Shown piece by piece: positions 1-5,179 of a DNA stretch of 5,179 bases; the first letter of the stretch is position 1; the number at the start of each line of letters is the position of its first letter. Source of the stretch: Gammaproteobacteria bacterium (GTDB lineage Bacteria > Pseudomonadota > Gammaproteobacteria > J113). The position numbers were made by a program, and so were the translations under genes. The notes below the pieces were generated by a model that had not been told where the DNA came from, did no database searches, and saw nothing but the letters and a program-made list of their open reading frames with translations. The DNA lies in the NCBI GenBank assembly GCA_003694425.1, contig RFJX01000294.1, positions 1-5,179 on the forward strand, given 5' to 3'.

Positions 1-1
1 C

Positions 2-664
2 AAGATCCGCCGTCTGCGCCCGGACCATGACATCGACGTCGTGATCCCGATCCCGGATACCAGCCGCACCGCGGCGATGGAGCTGGCCAACGAGCTGGGG
101 GTGAAATACCGGGAGGGGCTGATCAAGAACCGCTATATACCGCGCACCTTCATCATGCCCGGGCAGGCGATGCGCAGGAAATCGGTGCGGCAGAAGCTCA
201 ATGCCATCGACCTGGAGTTCCGCCAGCGCAATGTGCTGCTGGTCGACGATTCCATCGTCCGCGGCACCACCTGCCGCCAGATCATCCAGATGGTACGGGA
301 GGCGGGAGCCAGCAAGGTCTATTTCGCCTCCGCCGCGCCCCCCGTGAAATATCCCAATGTCTACGGTATCGACATGCCTTCGAGCCGCGAGCTCATCGCC
401 CACGGCCGGACCGTGAAGGAGGTCGAGCAACTGATCGGGGCGGACTGGCTCATCTACCAGGACCTGGAAGACCTGATCGAGGCCGCCCGCCGCGGCAATC
501 CCTCGATCACCCGCTTCGACACCTCGGTCTTCGACGGGGTCTACGTCACCGGCGACATAACGCCGGAGTACCTGGAGCAGCTGGAACGGGAACGCTGCGA
601 CGAGGCCCGCAGCCGCCGCGGCGCACCGGACAGCACCGTGCTGGAGATGCACAACAGCGCCTGA
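2..664 (+). CDS. purF: Amidophosphoribosyltransferase (glutamine PRPP amidotransferase), C-terminal part, 5' truncated by window
   Basis: PurF catalyses the first committed step of purine synthesis, transferring ammonia from glutamine to PRPP to give phosphoribosylamine; it is cytoplasmic. About 220 C-terminal residues are visible in an open frame from base 2. They form the phosphoribosyltransferase domain. The diagnostic PRPP-binding loop [13 protein letters not shown] is at 233-271. The flexible-loop segment [14 protein letters not shown] and a later NVYGIDMP segment are also typical of the family. The N-terminal glutaminase domain with its catalytic cysteine lies upstream of the window. 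The tail, ending in EMHNSA, resembles the E. coli enzyme (EMHNEG, from recall), which favours a gamma- or betaproteobacterial host. One difference from the E. coli loop is a proline in RYIPRTF where E. coli has RYVGRTF. No convincing intrinsic terminator follows the stop at 662-664. Confidence 0.96.
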   Translation, partial: KIRRLRPDHDIDVVIPIPDTSRTAAMELANELGVKYREGLIKNRYIPRTFIMPGQAMRRKSVRQKLNAIDLEFRQRNVLLVDDSIVRGTTCRQIIQMVREAGASKVYFASAAPPVKYPNVYGIDMPSSRELIAHGRTVKEVEQLIGADWLIYQDLEDLIEAARRGNPSITRFDTSVFDGVYVTGDITPEYLEQLERERCDEARSRRGAPDSTVLEMHNSA

Positions 665-672
665 TCGCTGCC

Positions 673-702
673 TTGACAGCAGAGCCGATTCTGCCCTAGC
701 CT
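673..702 (+). promoter_or_regulatory. Possible sigma70-type promoter for metZ
   Basis: A perfect -35 hexamer TTGACA (673-678) is followed after 18 bases by TAGCCT (697-702), a weak -10 that keeps the T, A and final T. Initiation would fall around 708-711, just ahead of the first riboswitch stem at 720, which is where a promoter for that leader should be. The spacer contains a short inverted repeat, GCAGA (679-683) and TCTGC (690-694). The -10 match is poor, so this is an inference supported mainly by position. Confidence 0.4.
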
Positions 703-715
703 TGCTCAGGAATCG

Positions 716-775
716 TGAAAGCGCCGATTTGATGTCAGCTTGCAGGCGCTATAGAAATCTCGCTAAAGCGGCTCG
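716..775 (+). ncRNA. SAM-II (SAM-alpha) riboswitch aptamer in the metZ leader
   Basis: SAM-II is a compact H-type pseudoknot RNA that binds S-adenosylmethionine and represses methionine-synthesis genes. Stem P1 is a perfect 6-bp pairing of AGCGCC (720-725) with GGCGCT (745-750). Its loop begins with the conserved GATTTG (726-731) and ends with GCTTGCA (738-744), just before the 3' strand of P1. Downstream is the conserved A-rich linker (751-760), then GCTAAAG (762 onward, core GCTAAA 763-767 region) and GG (770-771). A pseudoknot P2 can form between GTC plus GCTT (734-736 and 738-741, A737 bulged) and AAGCGGC (766-772). Order, spacing and conserved blocks all match the family as I remember it. 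The gene downstream, metZ, is a classic SAM-II target. Exact outer boundaries are approximate. Confidence 0.9.
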
Positions 776-776
776 A

Positions 777-855
777 GCCTGCTTGTAGCGATCCGGAGCA
801 GGCCCAGCAGCGAGCAAGCCTGCCTCCAGCCGAATCACATCTCTTCCGGGAGGCA
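777..855 (+). promoter_or_regulatory. Candidate riboswitch expression platform with a Shine-Dalgarno sequestering hairpin
   Basis: The metZ ribosome binding site GGAGG (849-853) lies in GGAGGCA (849-855), perfectly complementary to TGCCTCC (821-827), giving a 7-bp stem with a 21-base loop that would block translation. Upstream, AGCAGGC (797-803) pairs perfectly with GCCTGCT (777-783). Its GCAGGC (798-803) can instead pair with GCCTGC (818-823), which would break the sequestering stem. GCCTGC (777-782) can also pair with GCAGGC (742-747), which includes part of the 3' strand of aptamer stem P1. These choices give a consistent two-state switch: SAM bound leaves 777-783 free to capture 797-803, so the ribosome site is hidden. 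The pairings are read directly from the sequence; the switching mechanism is inferred. There is no U-tract, so control is more likely translational than by termination. Confidence 0.55.
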
Positions 856-859
856 TCAC

Positions 860-2047
860 ATGTCAGGCAGGCTTCCAGACGAGCTCGGGATCGAGACCCT
901 CGCCATCCGCGCCGGCCATCGCCGCACCGCCGAGCAGGAACACAGCGAGCCAATCTTTCCCACCTCCAGCTTTGTATTCGATTCCGCCGCCCAGGCCGCG
1001 GCCCGTTTCGCCGGTGAGCAGGAAGGGAATGTCTATTCCCGCTTCACCAACCCCACCGTCTCCATCTTTGCCGAGCGCCTGGCAGCGCTCGAAGGGGGGG
1101 AGTGCGCCATCGCCACCGCATCCGGGATGGCGGCCATCTCCACCCTCCTGCTGGGGTTGCTGAAGACGGGGGATCACATCGTCGCCGCCAGTTCCCTGTT
1201 CGGCACCTCCGTCAGCCTGCTCGCCAACCACCTGCCACGCTTCGGCATCGAGACCGCGTTCGTGCCCCTGACCGACCTCGAGTGCTGGCAGGCGGCGATC
1301 CGGCCGCGGACCCGGGTCCTGTTTCTGGAATCACCGGCCAACCCGCTGACCGAGGTGGCCGACATCACCGCCCTCGCGGAGCTGGCGCATCGCCATGACG
1401 CCCTTCTGGTGGTGGACAACTGTTTCTGCACCCCGGCCCTGCAGCGGCCGCTGGAGCTGGGTGCCGACGTGGTGATCCATTCGGCGACCAAGTATCTGGA
1501 TGGCCAGGGGCGCTGCGTCGGAGGTGCCATAGTCGGTCCCCGCAAGTTGCTGATGGAGGAGGGACCCTTCGGTTTCCTGCGCACGGCGGGGGCAGCCATG
1601 AGCCCCTTCAACGCCTGGGTCTTCCTCAAGGGGCTGGAGACCCTCGGCCTGCGCATGCGCGCCCACAGCGAGGCGGCACTGGAGCTGGCCCGGTGGCTGC
1701 AGGGGCAGCCCGGCGTGACCAGGGTCCATTATCCGGGGTTGCCGACCCATCCCCAGCATGATCTGGCGGCGCGCCAGCAGCGCGGGTTCGGAGGGATCGT
1801 CTCCTTCGAGCTGGAGGGTGGGAGGGAGGCCGCCTGGCGGGTGATCGATTCGACCCGGATCTTCTCCATCACCGCCAACCTGGGCGATGTCAAGAGCACC
1901 ATCACCCACCCCGCCACCACCACCCACTGGCGCATGGGGGCCGAGGCGCGGGCGCGGGCCGGGATCGGCGAGGGTCTGATCCGGCTCTCGGTGGGACTCG
2001 AGTCGGTCGAGGACCTGAAGGCGGACCTCGCGCGCGGCCTTGCCTGA
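860..2047 (+). CDS. metZ: O-succinylhomoserine sulfhydrylase
   Basis: This cytoplasmic PLP enzyme combines O-succinylhomoserine with sulfide to give homocysteine and succinate, the direct sulfhydrylation route to methionine. The 395-residue length is normal for the family. It is a Cys/Met metabolism PLP enzyme (cystathionine gamma-synthase-like fold): YSRFTNP at 59-65 supplies the phosphate-contacting Tyr and Arg of the neighbouring subunit, ASGMAA is at 87-92, Asp186 in VVDN should bind the pyridine nitrogen, and Lys211 in HSATKYLDGQGR is the Schiff-base lysine. Arg375 in IRLSVGLE is the likely substrate carboxylate ligand. The segments FLRTAG, MSPFNAW and GLETL match Pseudomonas MetZ closely (recall), favouring MetZ over cystathionine gamma-synthase or O-acetylhomoserine sulfhydrylase. 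The ATG start has GGGAGG (848-853) six bases upstream. It follows purF by 195 bases and is probably controlled by the SAM-II leader. Substrate choice (succinyl versus acetyl) is not proven by sequence. Confidence 0.93.
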   Translation: MSGRLPDELGIETLAIRAGHRRTAEQEHSEPIFPTSSFVFDSAAQAAARFAGEQEGNVYSRFTNPTVSIFAERLAALEGGECAIATASGMAAISTLLLGLLKTGDHIVAASSLFGTSVSLLANHLPRFGIETAFVPLTDLECWQAAIRPRTRVLFLESPANPLTEVADITALAELAHRHDALLVVDNCFCTPALQRPLELGADVVIHSATKYLDGQGRCVGGAIVGPRKLLMEEGPFGFLRTAGAAMSPFNAWVFLKGLETLGLRMRAHSEAALELARWLQGQPGVTRVHYPGLPTHPQHDLAARQQRGFGGIVSFELEGGREAAWRVIDSTRIFSITANLGDVKSTITHPATTTHWRMGAEARARAGIGEGLIRLSVGLESVEDLKADLARGLA

Positions 2048-2066
2048 CGACGCTTTCTCTGGAATA

Positions 2067-2095
2067 TTGCCGGGGAAGTCGGGGCGTGGTACATT
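2067..2095 (+). promoter_or_regulatory. Possible extended -10 promoter for the sgaA-mcl-mtkA genes
   Basis: TTGCCG (2067-2072, four of six matches to the -35 consensus) is separated by 17 bases from TACATT (2090-2095, four of six matches). TGG directly precedes the latter, giving the TGn extended -10 element. Initiation would be near 2101-2103, leaving a leader of about 147 bases before sgaA. It lies 20 bases beyond the metZ stop, where a separate promoter for the serine-cycle genes would be expected. No experimental support is available. Confidence 0.4.
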
Positions 2096-2161
2096 TCCCT
2101 GCCCGCTAGAGGGTCAAGGGGGCGGCACTCACTATCATAAACAAGCCGCCCCGGGCAGGGA
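2096..2161 (+). repeat. Nested GC-rich inverted repeat in the sgaA leader
   Basis: Two perfect inverted repeats are nested. The outer arms are TCCCTGCCC (2096-2104) and GGGCAGGGA (2153-2161), 9 bp. The inner arms are GGGGCGGC (2119-2126) and GCCGCCCC (2145-2152), 8 bp, with an A/T-rich 18-base loop. On the 3' side the two arms are contiguous; on the 5' side a 14-base bulge (2105-2118) separates them. No T-run follows, so it is not a standard terminator for metZ. It could be an RNA structure in the sgaA leader or a protein-binding site at the promoter, since the outer left arm abuts the putative -10. I recognise no known riboswitch class in it. Confidence 0.7.
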
Positions 2162-2248
2162 TGCGAAGATCCCGCTGCCGTACAGAATTGCCACGGACTT
2201 TTCCGAGGACATCCCAGAACCTTTCTTCATTACCGGAGGTGCATAACC

Positions 2249-3427
2249 ATGCCCGGACGAAATTTCCTTTTCATCCCCGGCCCGACCAACGTGCCGCGGG
2301 TCATCCAGAATGCCATGGACATCGAGCAGGAGGACATGCGTGCCCTCGACCTGCCGGAGTTCACCATCCCGCTCTATCAGGACATGAAGAAGATCTTCAT
2401 GACCGAGACCGGCCGGGTCTTCATCTTCCCCTCCTCCGGTACCGGTGGCTGGGAATCGGCCATCACCAACACCCTCTCCCCCGGAGACAAGGTCCTGGCC
2501 TCCCGCTTCGGGCAGTTCAGCCATCTGTTCATCGACTGCGCGCAGCGGCACGGTCTGGACGTGATCGAGGTCGACGTGGAATGGGGCGAGGGGGTGCCGG
2601 TGGAGAAGTTCGCCGAGATCCTCGAAAAGGACAAGAATCACGAGATCAAGGCGGTCTTCACCACCCACAACGAGACCGCGACCGGGGTGTCCAGCGACAT
2701 CCCCGCCGTGCGCAAGGCGATGGATGCCTGCAACCATCCTGCGCTGCTGTTCTGTGACACCGTCAGCGGCCTTGCCAGCCTCGAGTTCCGGTTCGACGAC
2801 TGGGGCGTTGACCTGGCCATCAGCGGCTCCCAGAAGGGGCTGATGCTGCCCACCGGCCTGGGCATCGTCTGCGCCAGCCAGAAGGCCCTGGAGGCCAACA
2901 AGAACGCCAAGTGCAACCGTTGCTTCTTCGCCTGGGAGGACCAGATCGCAACCAACGACAACGGCTACTTCCCCTACACCCCGCCGATGAACCTGCTGCG
3001 CGGTCTGCGGGTGGCCATCGACCTGCTCCTGGAGGAGGGGCTGGAGAACGTCTGGGCCCGTCACAACCGCATGGCCACCGCGGTGCGCAAGGCGGTCGAG
3101 GCCTGGGGCATGGAGACCATAGCCAAGGGCCCGCAGTGGCAGTCCGACACCGTGACCGCGGTCAGGACCCCGGAGGGCTTCGACGGCAACGAGGTGGTGC
3201 GCCACGCCTACCGGCGTTACAACCTCTCCCTGTCGGTCACCATCGGCAAGATCATGGGGCAGGGCTTCCGCATCGGCCACCTGGGTGACATGAACGAGCT
3301 GATGGTCCTGACCCCCATTACCGGCGCCGAGATGGCGATGAAGGACCTGGGGCTGAACGTGGAGCTCGGCAGCGGCGTGGCCGCGGCCCAGGAATATCTG
3401 CGCACCACCTCGAAAGACCGCTTCTGA
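2249..3427 (+). CDS. sgaA: Serine-glyoxylate aminotransferase
   Basis: This PLP enzyme transfers the amino group of serine to glyoxylate, giving hydroxypyruvate and glycine, a core step of the serine cycle for one-carbon assimilation. At 392 residues it is of normal length for class V (fold type I) aminotransferases. Visible landmarks are the N-terminal GRNFLFIPGPTNVP (residues 3-16), the cofactor phosphate-binding SSGTGGWES (62-70), RFGQFSHL (86-93), HNETATG (140-146), Asp170 in FCDTVSG as the likely pyridine-nitrogen ligand, and Schiff-base Lys196 in SGSQKGLMLP. The C-terminal FRIGHLGD and GSGVAAA motifs also match the Methylorubrum enzyme (recall). The ATG start has GGAGGT (2235-2240) eight bases upstream. 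GC-rich hairpins flank the gene on both sides, and Mcl and MtkA genes follow. Alanine- or aspartate-glyoxylate activity is an alternative, but the operon context supports the serine enzyme. Confidence 0.93.
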   Translation: MPGRNFLFIPGPTNVPRVIQNAMDIEQEDMRALDLPEFTIPLYQDMKKIFMTETGRVFIFPSSGTGGWESAITNTLSPGDKVLASRFGQFSHLFIDCAQRHGLDVIEVDVEWGEGVPVEKFAEILEKDKNHEIKAVFTTHNETATGVSSDIPAVRKAMDACNHPALLFCDTVSGLASLEFRFDDWGVDLAISGSQKGLMLPTGLGIVCASQKALEANKNAKCNRCFFAWEDQIATNDNGYFPYTPPMNLLRGLRVAIDLLLEEGLENVWARHNRMATAVRKAVEAWGMETIAKGPQWQSDTVTAVRTPEGFDGNEVVRHAYRRYNLSLSVTIGKIMGQGFRIGHLGDMNELMVLTPITGAEMAMKDLGLNVELGSGVAAAQEYLRTTSKDRF

Positions 3428-3450
3428 GCGTACAGGAGCGGTGCAGGAGA

Positions 3451-3480
3451 CGGGGCGGCGGGCACGAATGCGCCGCCCCG
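3451..3480 (+). repeat. Perfect 10-bp hairpin between sgaA and mcl
   Basis: CGGGGCGGCG (3451-3460) and CGCCGCCCCG (3471-3480) form a perfect inverted repeat with a 10-base loop. The sequence after it (ATCCATCTAAAC) has no T-tract, so a classical intrinsic terminator is unlikely. The core GGGGCGGC/GCCGCCCC is identical to the inner arms of the structure upstream of sgaA. In an operon this could mark an mRNA-processing or stability boundary, or lower expression of the downstream genes. Function is inferred only. Confidence 0.75.
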
Positions 3481-3515
3481 ATCCATCTAAACGACTCTAG
3501 AGAGGTCGAACATTC

Positions 3516-4478
3516 ATGAGCTTTACCCAGTACGAGCAGGCGCGTCCCCGCCTGCAACGCAGTGAACTCGCCGTCCCCGGTTCCAATCCCTCCATGTTCG
3601 AAAAGGCGGCCAATTCCGAGGCCGACTATGTCTTTCTCGATTGTGAGGACGCCGTCGCACCCCCCGACAAGGAGCAGGCCCGCAAGAACATCATCGAGGC
3701 CCTCAACGACATCGACTGGCGGGGCAAGGGCAAGACCGTTTCGGTCCGGATCAACGGGCTTGACACCCACTACATGTACCGCGACGTGGTCGACATCGTC
3801 GAGCAGGCCGGCCGCAATCTGGACACCATCCTGATCCCCAAGGTCGGCACTGCCGCCGACGTCTATGCGGTGGACATGCTGGTGACCCAGATCGAGGACG
3901 CCATGGGCTTCGGTGACCACAGGATCGGCCTGGAGTGCCTGATCGAGACCGCCCTCGGCGGCGCCAACGTGATGGAGATCGCCCAGGCCAGCCCGCGGCT
4001 GGAGGCCCTGCACTTCGGGGTCGCCGACTACGCCGCCAGCATGCGGGCCAGGACCACCAACATCGGCGGGTTGAACCCGGATTACGCCTGCGCCGGCGCC
4101 ATCAACGACCAGTGGCACGCCGCCCTGGTGAACATGTGCACCGCCTGCCGGGCCTATGGCCTGCGGGCCATCGACGGCCCCTTCGGTGATTTCAACGACC
4201 CGGACGGCTACGTCGAGGCCGCCAAGCGGGTGGCCGCCCTGGGCTACGAGGGCAAGTGGGCCATCCATCCCTCGCAGATCCCGCTGGCCAACGAGGTGAT
4301 GTCGCCGCCCGAGGCGGAGGTCACCCGGGCACGTCGGATCCTGGAGGCCCTCGAGGAGGCACGCAAGGCGGGCCGGGGTGCGGCCTCCCTGGACGGCAAG
4401 ATGATCGACATCGCCTCCGAGCGCATGGCACGCAACGTCATCGCCCAGGCCGAGGCGATTGCGGCCAAATCGAAATAA
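3516..4478 (+). CDS. mcl: L-malyl-CoA / beta-methylmalyl-CoA lyase
   Basis: Mcl cleaves malyl-CoA to acetyl-CoA and glyoxylate. In the serine cycle this regenerates the glyoxylate acceptor and yields acetyl-CoA; related enzymes also act in the ethylmalonyl-CoA and 3-hydroxypropionate pathways. It is a 320-residue TIM-barrel protein of the HpcH/HpaI (CitE-like) family. Landmarks are RSELAVPGSNPSMFEK (15-30), LDCEDAVAP (41-49), Arg78 in VRINGLDTHYMYRD, LIPKVG (106-111), the LIETALGGANV segment with Glu144 and FGVADYAAS with Asp171 (probable magnesium ligands), AIDGPFGDF (218-226) and GKWAIHPSQI (246-255). Asp293 in SLDGKMIDIA is a candidate catalytic residue acting on the neighbouring subunit. 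The ATG has AGAGGT (3501-3506) nine bases upstream. The mtkA start only 27 bases downstream supports malyl-CoA as substrate and argues against citrate lyase beta subunit or citramalyl-CoA lyase. Confidence 0.93.
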   Translation: MSFTQYEQARPRLQRSELAVPGSNPSMFEKAANSEADYVFLDCEDAVAPPDKEQARKNIIEALNDIDWRGKGKTVSVRINGLDTHYMYRDVVDIVEQAGRNLDTILIPKVGTAADVYAVDMLVTQIEDAMGFGDHRIGLECLIETALGGANVMEIAQASPRLEALHFGVADYAASMRARTTNIGGLNPDYACAGAINDQWHAALVNMCTACRAYGLRAIDGPFGDFNDPDGYVEAAKRVAALGYEGKWAIHPSQIPLANEVMSPPEAEVTRARRILEALEEARKAGRGAASLDGKMIDIASERMARNVIAQAEAIAAKSK

Positions 4479-4491
4479 CCTGGCGTTAAGC

Positions 4492-4508
4492 AGGAGGTAA
4501 GCGAAGTG
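4492..4508 (+). promoter_or_regulatory. Strong ribosome binding site fixing a GTG start for mtkA
   Basis: AGGAGGT (4492-4498), a near-perfect anti-16S match, lies seven bases before GTG at 4506-4508. There is no in-frame ATG nearby, and the residues after the GTG ([11 protein letters not shown]) line up with the usual N-terminus of the family, so GTG is the start. Confidence 0.85.
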
Positions 4509-5179
4509 GAAATCCACGAATACCAAGGCAAAGAGATCCTCAGGGGGTTCGGGGTGCCGACCCTCCCCGGTGGGCTGGCCTACAGCCCGGAGCAGGCGGT
4601 CTACCGCGCCAAGGAGATTGGCGGGGACGTCTGGGTGGTCAAGGCGCAGATCCATTCCGGCGCCCGCGGCAAGGCGGGCGGCATCAAGGTCTGCCGCAGC
4701 GAGGACGAGATCTGGGAGGCGGCCGACGAGCTGCTGGGCAAGCGCCTGGTCACCCACCAGACCGGTCCCCAGGGCAAGGTGGTACACCGCCTCTACATCG
4801 AAGGGGGTTGTGACATCGGCCGCGAGATCTATCTCGCCTTCGTCCTCGACCGGGCTCACGAACGGGTTGCGGTGGTCGCCTCCGCCGAGGGCGGCATGGA
4901 GATCGAGGAGATCGCCAGGGAGAAGCCGGAGTCGATCATCCGGGTGGCGGTGGAGCCTGCGGTCGGCCTGCAGGAGTTCCAGGCCCGCGAGATCGCCTTC
5001 GGCCTGAACATCCCCACGAAGCTGGTCAGCCAGACGGTCTCCGCCATCATGGGCTGCTATCGCGCGATGCGAGATCTGGACGGCACCATGGTCGAGATCA
5101 ACCCGCTGGTCATCACCAAGGACGAGCGGCTGTTCGCCCTGGACTGCAAGATGACCTTCGACGACAACGCCCTGTTCCG
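4506..5179 (+). CDS. mtkA: Malate-CoA ligase (malate thiokinase) beta subunit, 3' truncated by window
   Basis: With the alpha subunit MtkB, MtkA uses ATP and CoA to convert malate to malyl-CoA, the substrate of Mcl. The first 224 residues are present, starting at a GTG codon; the full subunit should be near 390 residues. This is the ATP-grasp portion shared with succinyl-CoA synthetase beta: HEYQGKEIL at the N-terminus, [17 protein letters not shown] around residues 42-58, [17 protein letters not shown], then [28 protein letters not shown] and [28 protein letters not shown] at the end. The [17 protein letters not shown] and [10 protein letters not shown] segments resemble Methylorubrum MtkA more than SucC (recall), and the adjacent mcl supports this call. 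sucC is the main alternative. mtkB would be expected just downstream, outside the window. Confidence 0.9.
   Translation, partial: MEIHEYQGKEILRGFGVPTLPGGLAYSPEQAVYRAKEIGGDVWVVKAQIHSGARGKAGGIKVCRSEDEIWEAADELLGKRLVTHQTGPQGKVVHRLYIEGGCDIGREIYLAFVLDRAHERVAVVASAEGGMEIEEIAREKPESIIRVAVEPAVGLQEFQAREIAFGLNIPTKLVSQTVSAIMGCYRAMRDLDGTMVEINPLVITKDERLFALDCKMTFDDNALF

Noticed and set aside
684..860. MetJ box or other known methionine-regulator site in the metZ leader
   Set aside because: No AGACGTCT-like tandem repeats are present; the SAM-II element explains the regulation.
2118..2165. Intrinsic terminator after metZ
   Set aside because: The stem is strong but no T-run follows (TGCGAAGATCCC), so I call it a structured repeat instead.
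2040..2246. A 68-codon open frame spanning the metZ-sgaA gap
   Set aside because: It begins inside the metZ end, has no ribosome site and covers the promoter and inverted repeats; no sign of a real protein.
3451..3492. Intrinsic terminator after sgaA
   Set aside because: The perfect 10-bp hairpin is followed by ATCCATCTAAAC, without a T-tract. mcl and mtkA would need readthrough or a new promoter, and I see no clear promoter in 3428-3515.
3492..3508. Small hairpin CGAC...GTCG and CTCTAGAG palindrome over the mcl ribosome site
   Set aside because: Only four to five weak pairs with a wobble; too short to claim regulation.
3318..4859. A 513-codon open frame on the minus strand opposite mcl and mtkA, and a 381-codon one at 2135-3280
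   Set aside because: Both are opposite genes with strong family matches. Their residue make-up (rich in Gly, Val, Asp, Leu, His) is what a high-GC reverse strand gives, and I see no recognisable domain or ribosome site.
4506..5179. sucC (succinyl-CoA synthetase beta)
   Set aside because: Same family, but the [16 protein letters not shown] and [10 protein letters not shown] segments and the adjacent malyl-CoA lyase gene fit malate-CoA ligase better.

Overview
The window is a high-GC stretch of bacterial chromosome with five genes, all on the + strand: the 3' end of purF, complete metZ, complete sgaA (serine-glyoxylate aminotransferase), complete mcl (malyl-CoA lyase) and the 5' part of mtkA (malate-CoA ligase beta subunit). 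The protein sequences look proteobacterial. The PurF tail resembles the E. coli-type enzyme, down to a terminal EMHN motif, and the purF-metZ order is familiar from gamma- and betaproteobacteria. A gamma- or betaproteobacterium is therefore the best guess, made from recall and not from a search. The last three genes are serine-cycle enzymes, which suggests a methylotroph or methanotroph, or a relative that uses these steps for glyoxylate and acetyl-CoA metabolism.

Layout: purF ends at 664. A 195-base gap (665-859) holds a possible sigma70-type promoter (673-702), then a clear SAM-II riboswitch aptamer (about 720-772), then a run of mutually exclusive short stems ending in a perfect 7-bp pairing that would hide the metZ Shine-Dalgarno sequence. 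metZ occupies 860-2047. The next gap (2048-2248, 201 bases) holds a plausible extended -10 promoter (2067-2095) and a large GC-rich nested inverted repeat (2096-2161). sgaA occupies 2249-3427. An 88-base gap follows, with a perfect 10-bp hairpin sharing its core sequence with the one upstream of sgaA. mcl (3516-4478) and mtkA (4506 onward) are only 27 bases apart and clearly cotranscribed.

Together: MetZ makes homocysteine for methionine and SAM synthesis, and the SAM-II element would shut it down when SAM is plentiful. SgaA turns serine plus glyoxylate into hydroxypyruvate plus glycine. MtkA, with a MtkB subunit presumably encoded just past the window, activates malate to malyl-CoA. Mcl splits malyl-CoA into acetyl-CoA and glyoxylate, which feeds back to SgaA. 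The most interesting part is the metZ leader: the SAM-II aptamer lies about 85 bases before the start codon and appears joined to a separate strand-exchange expression platform.
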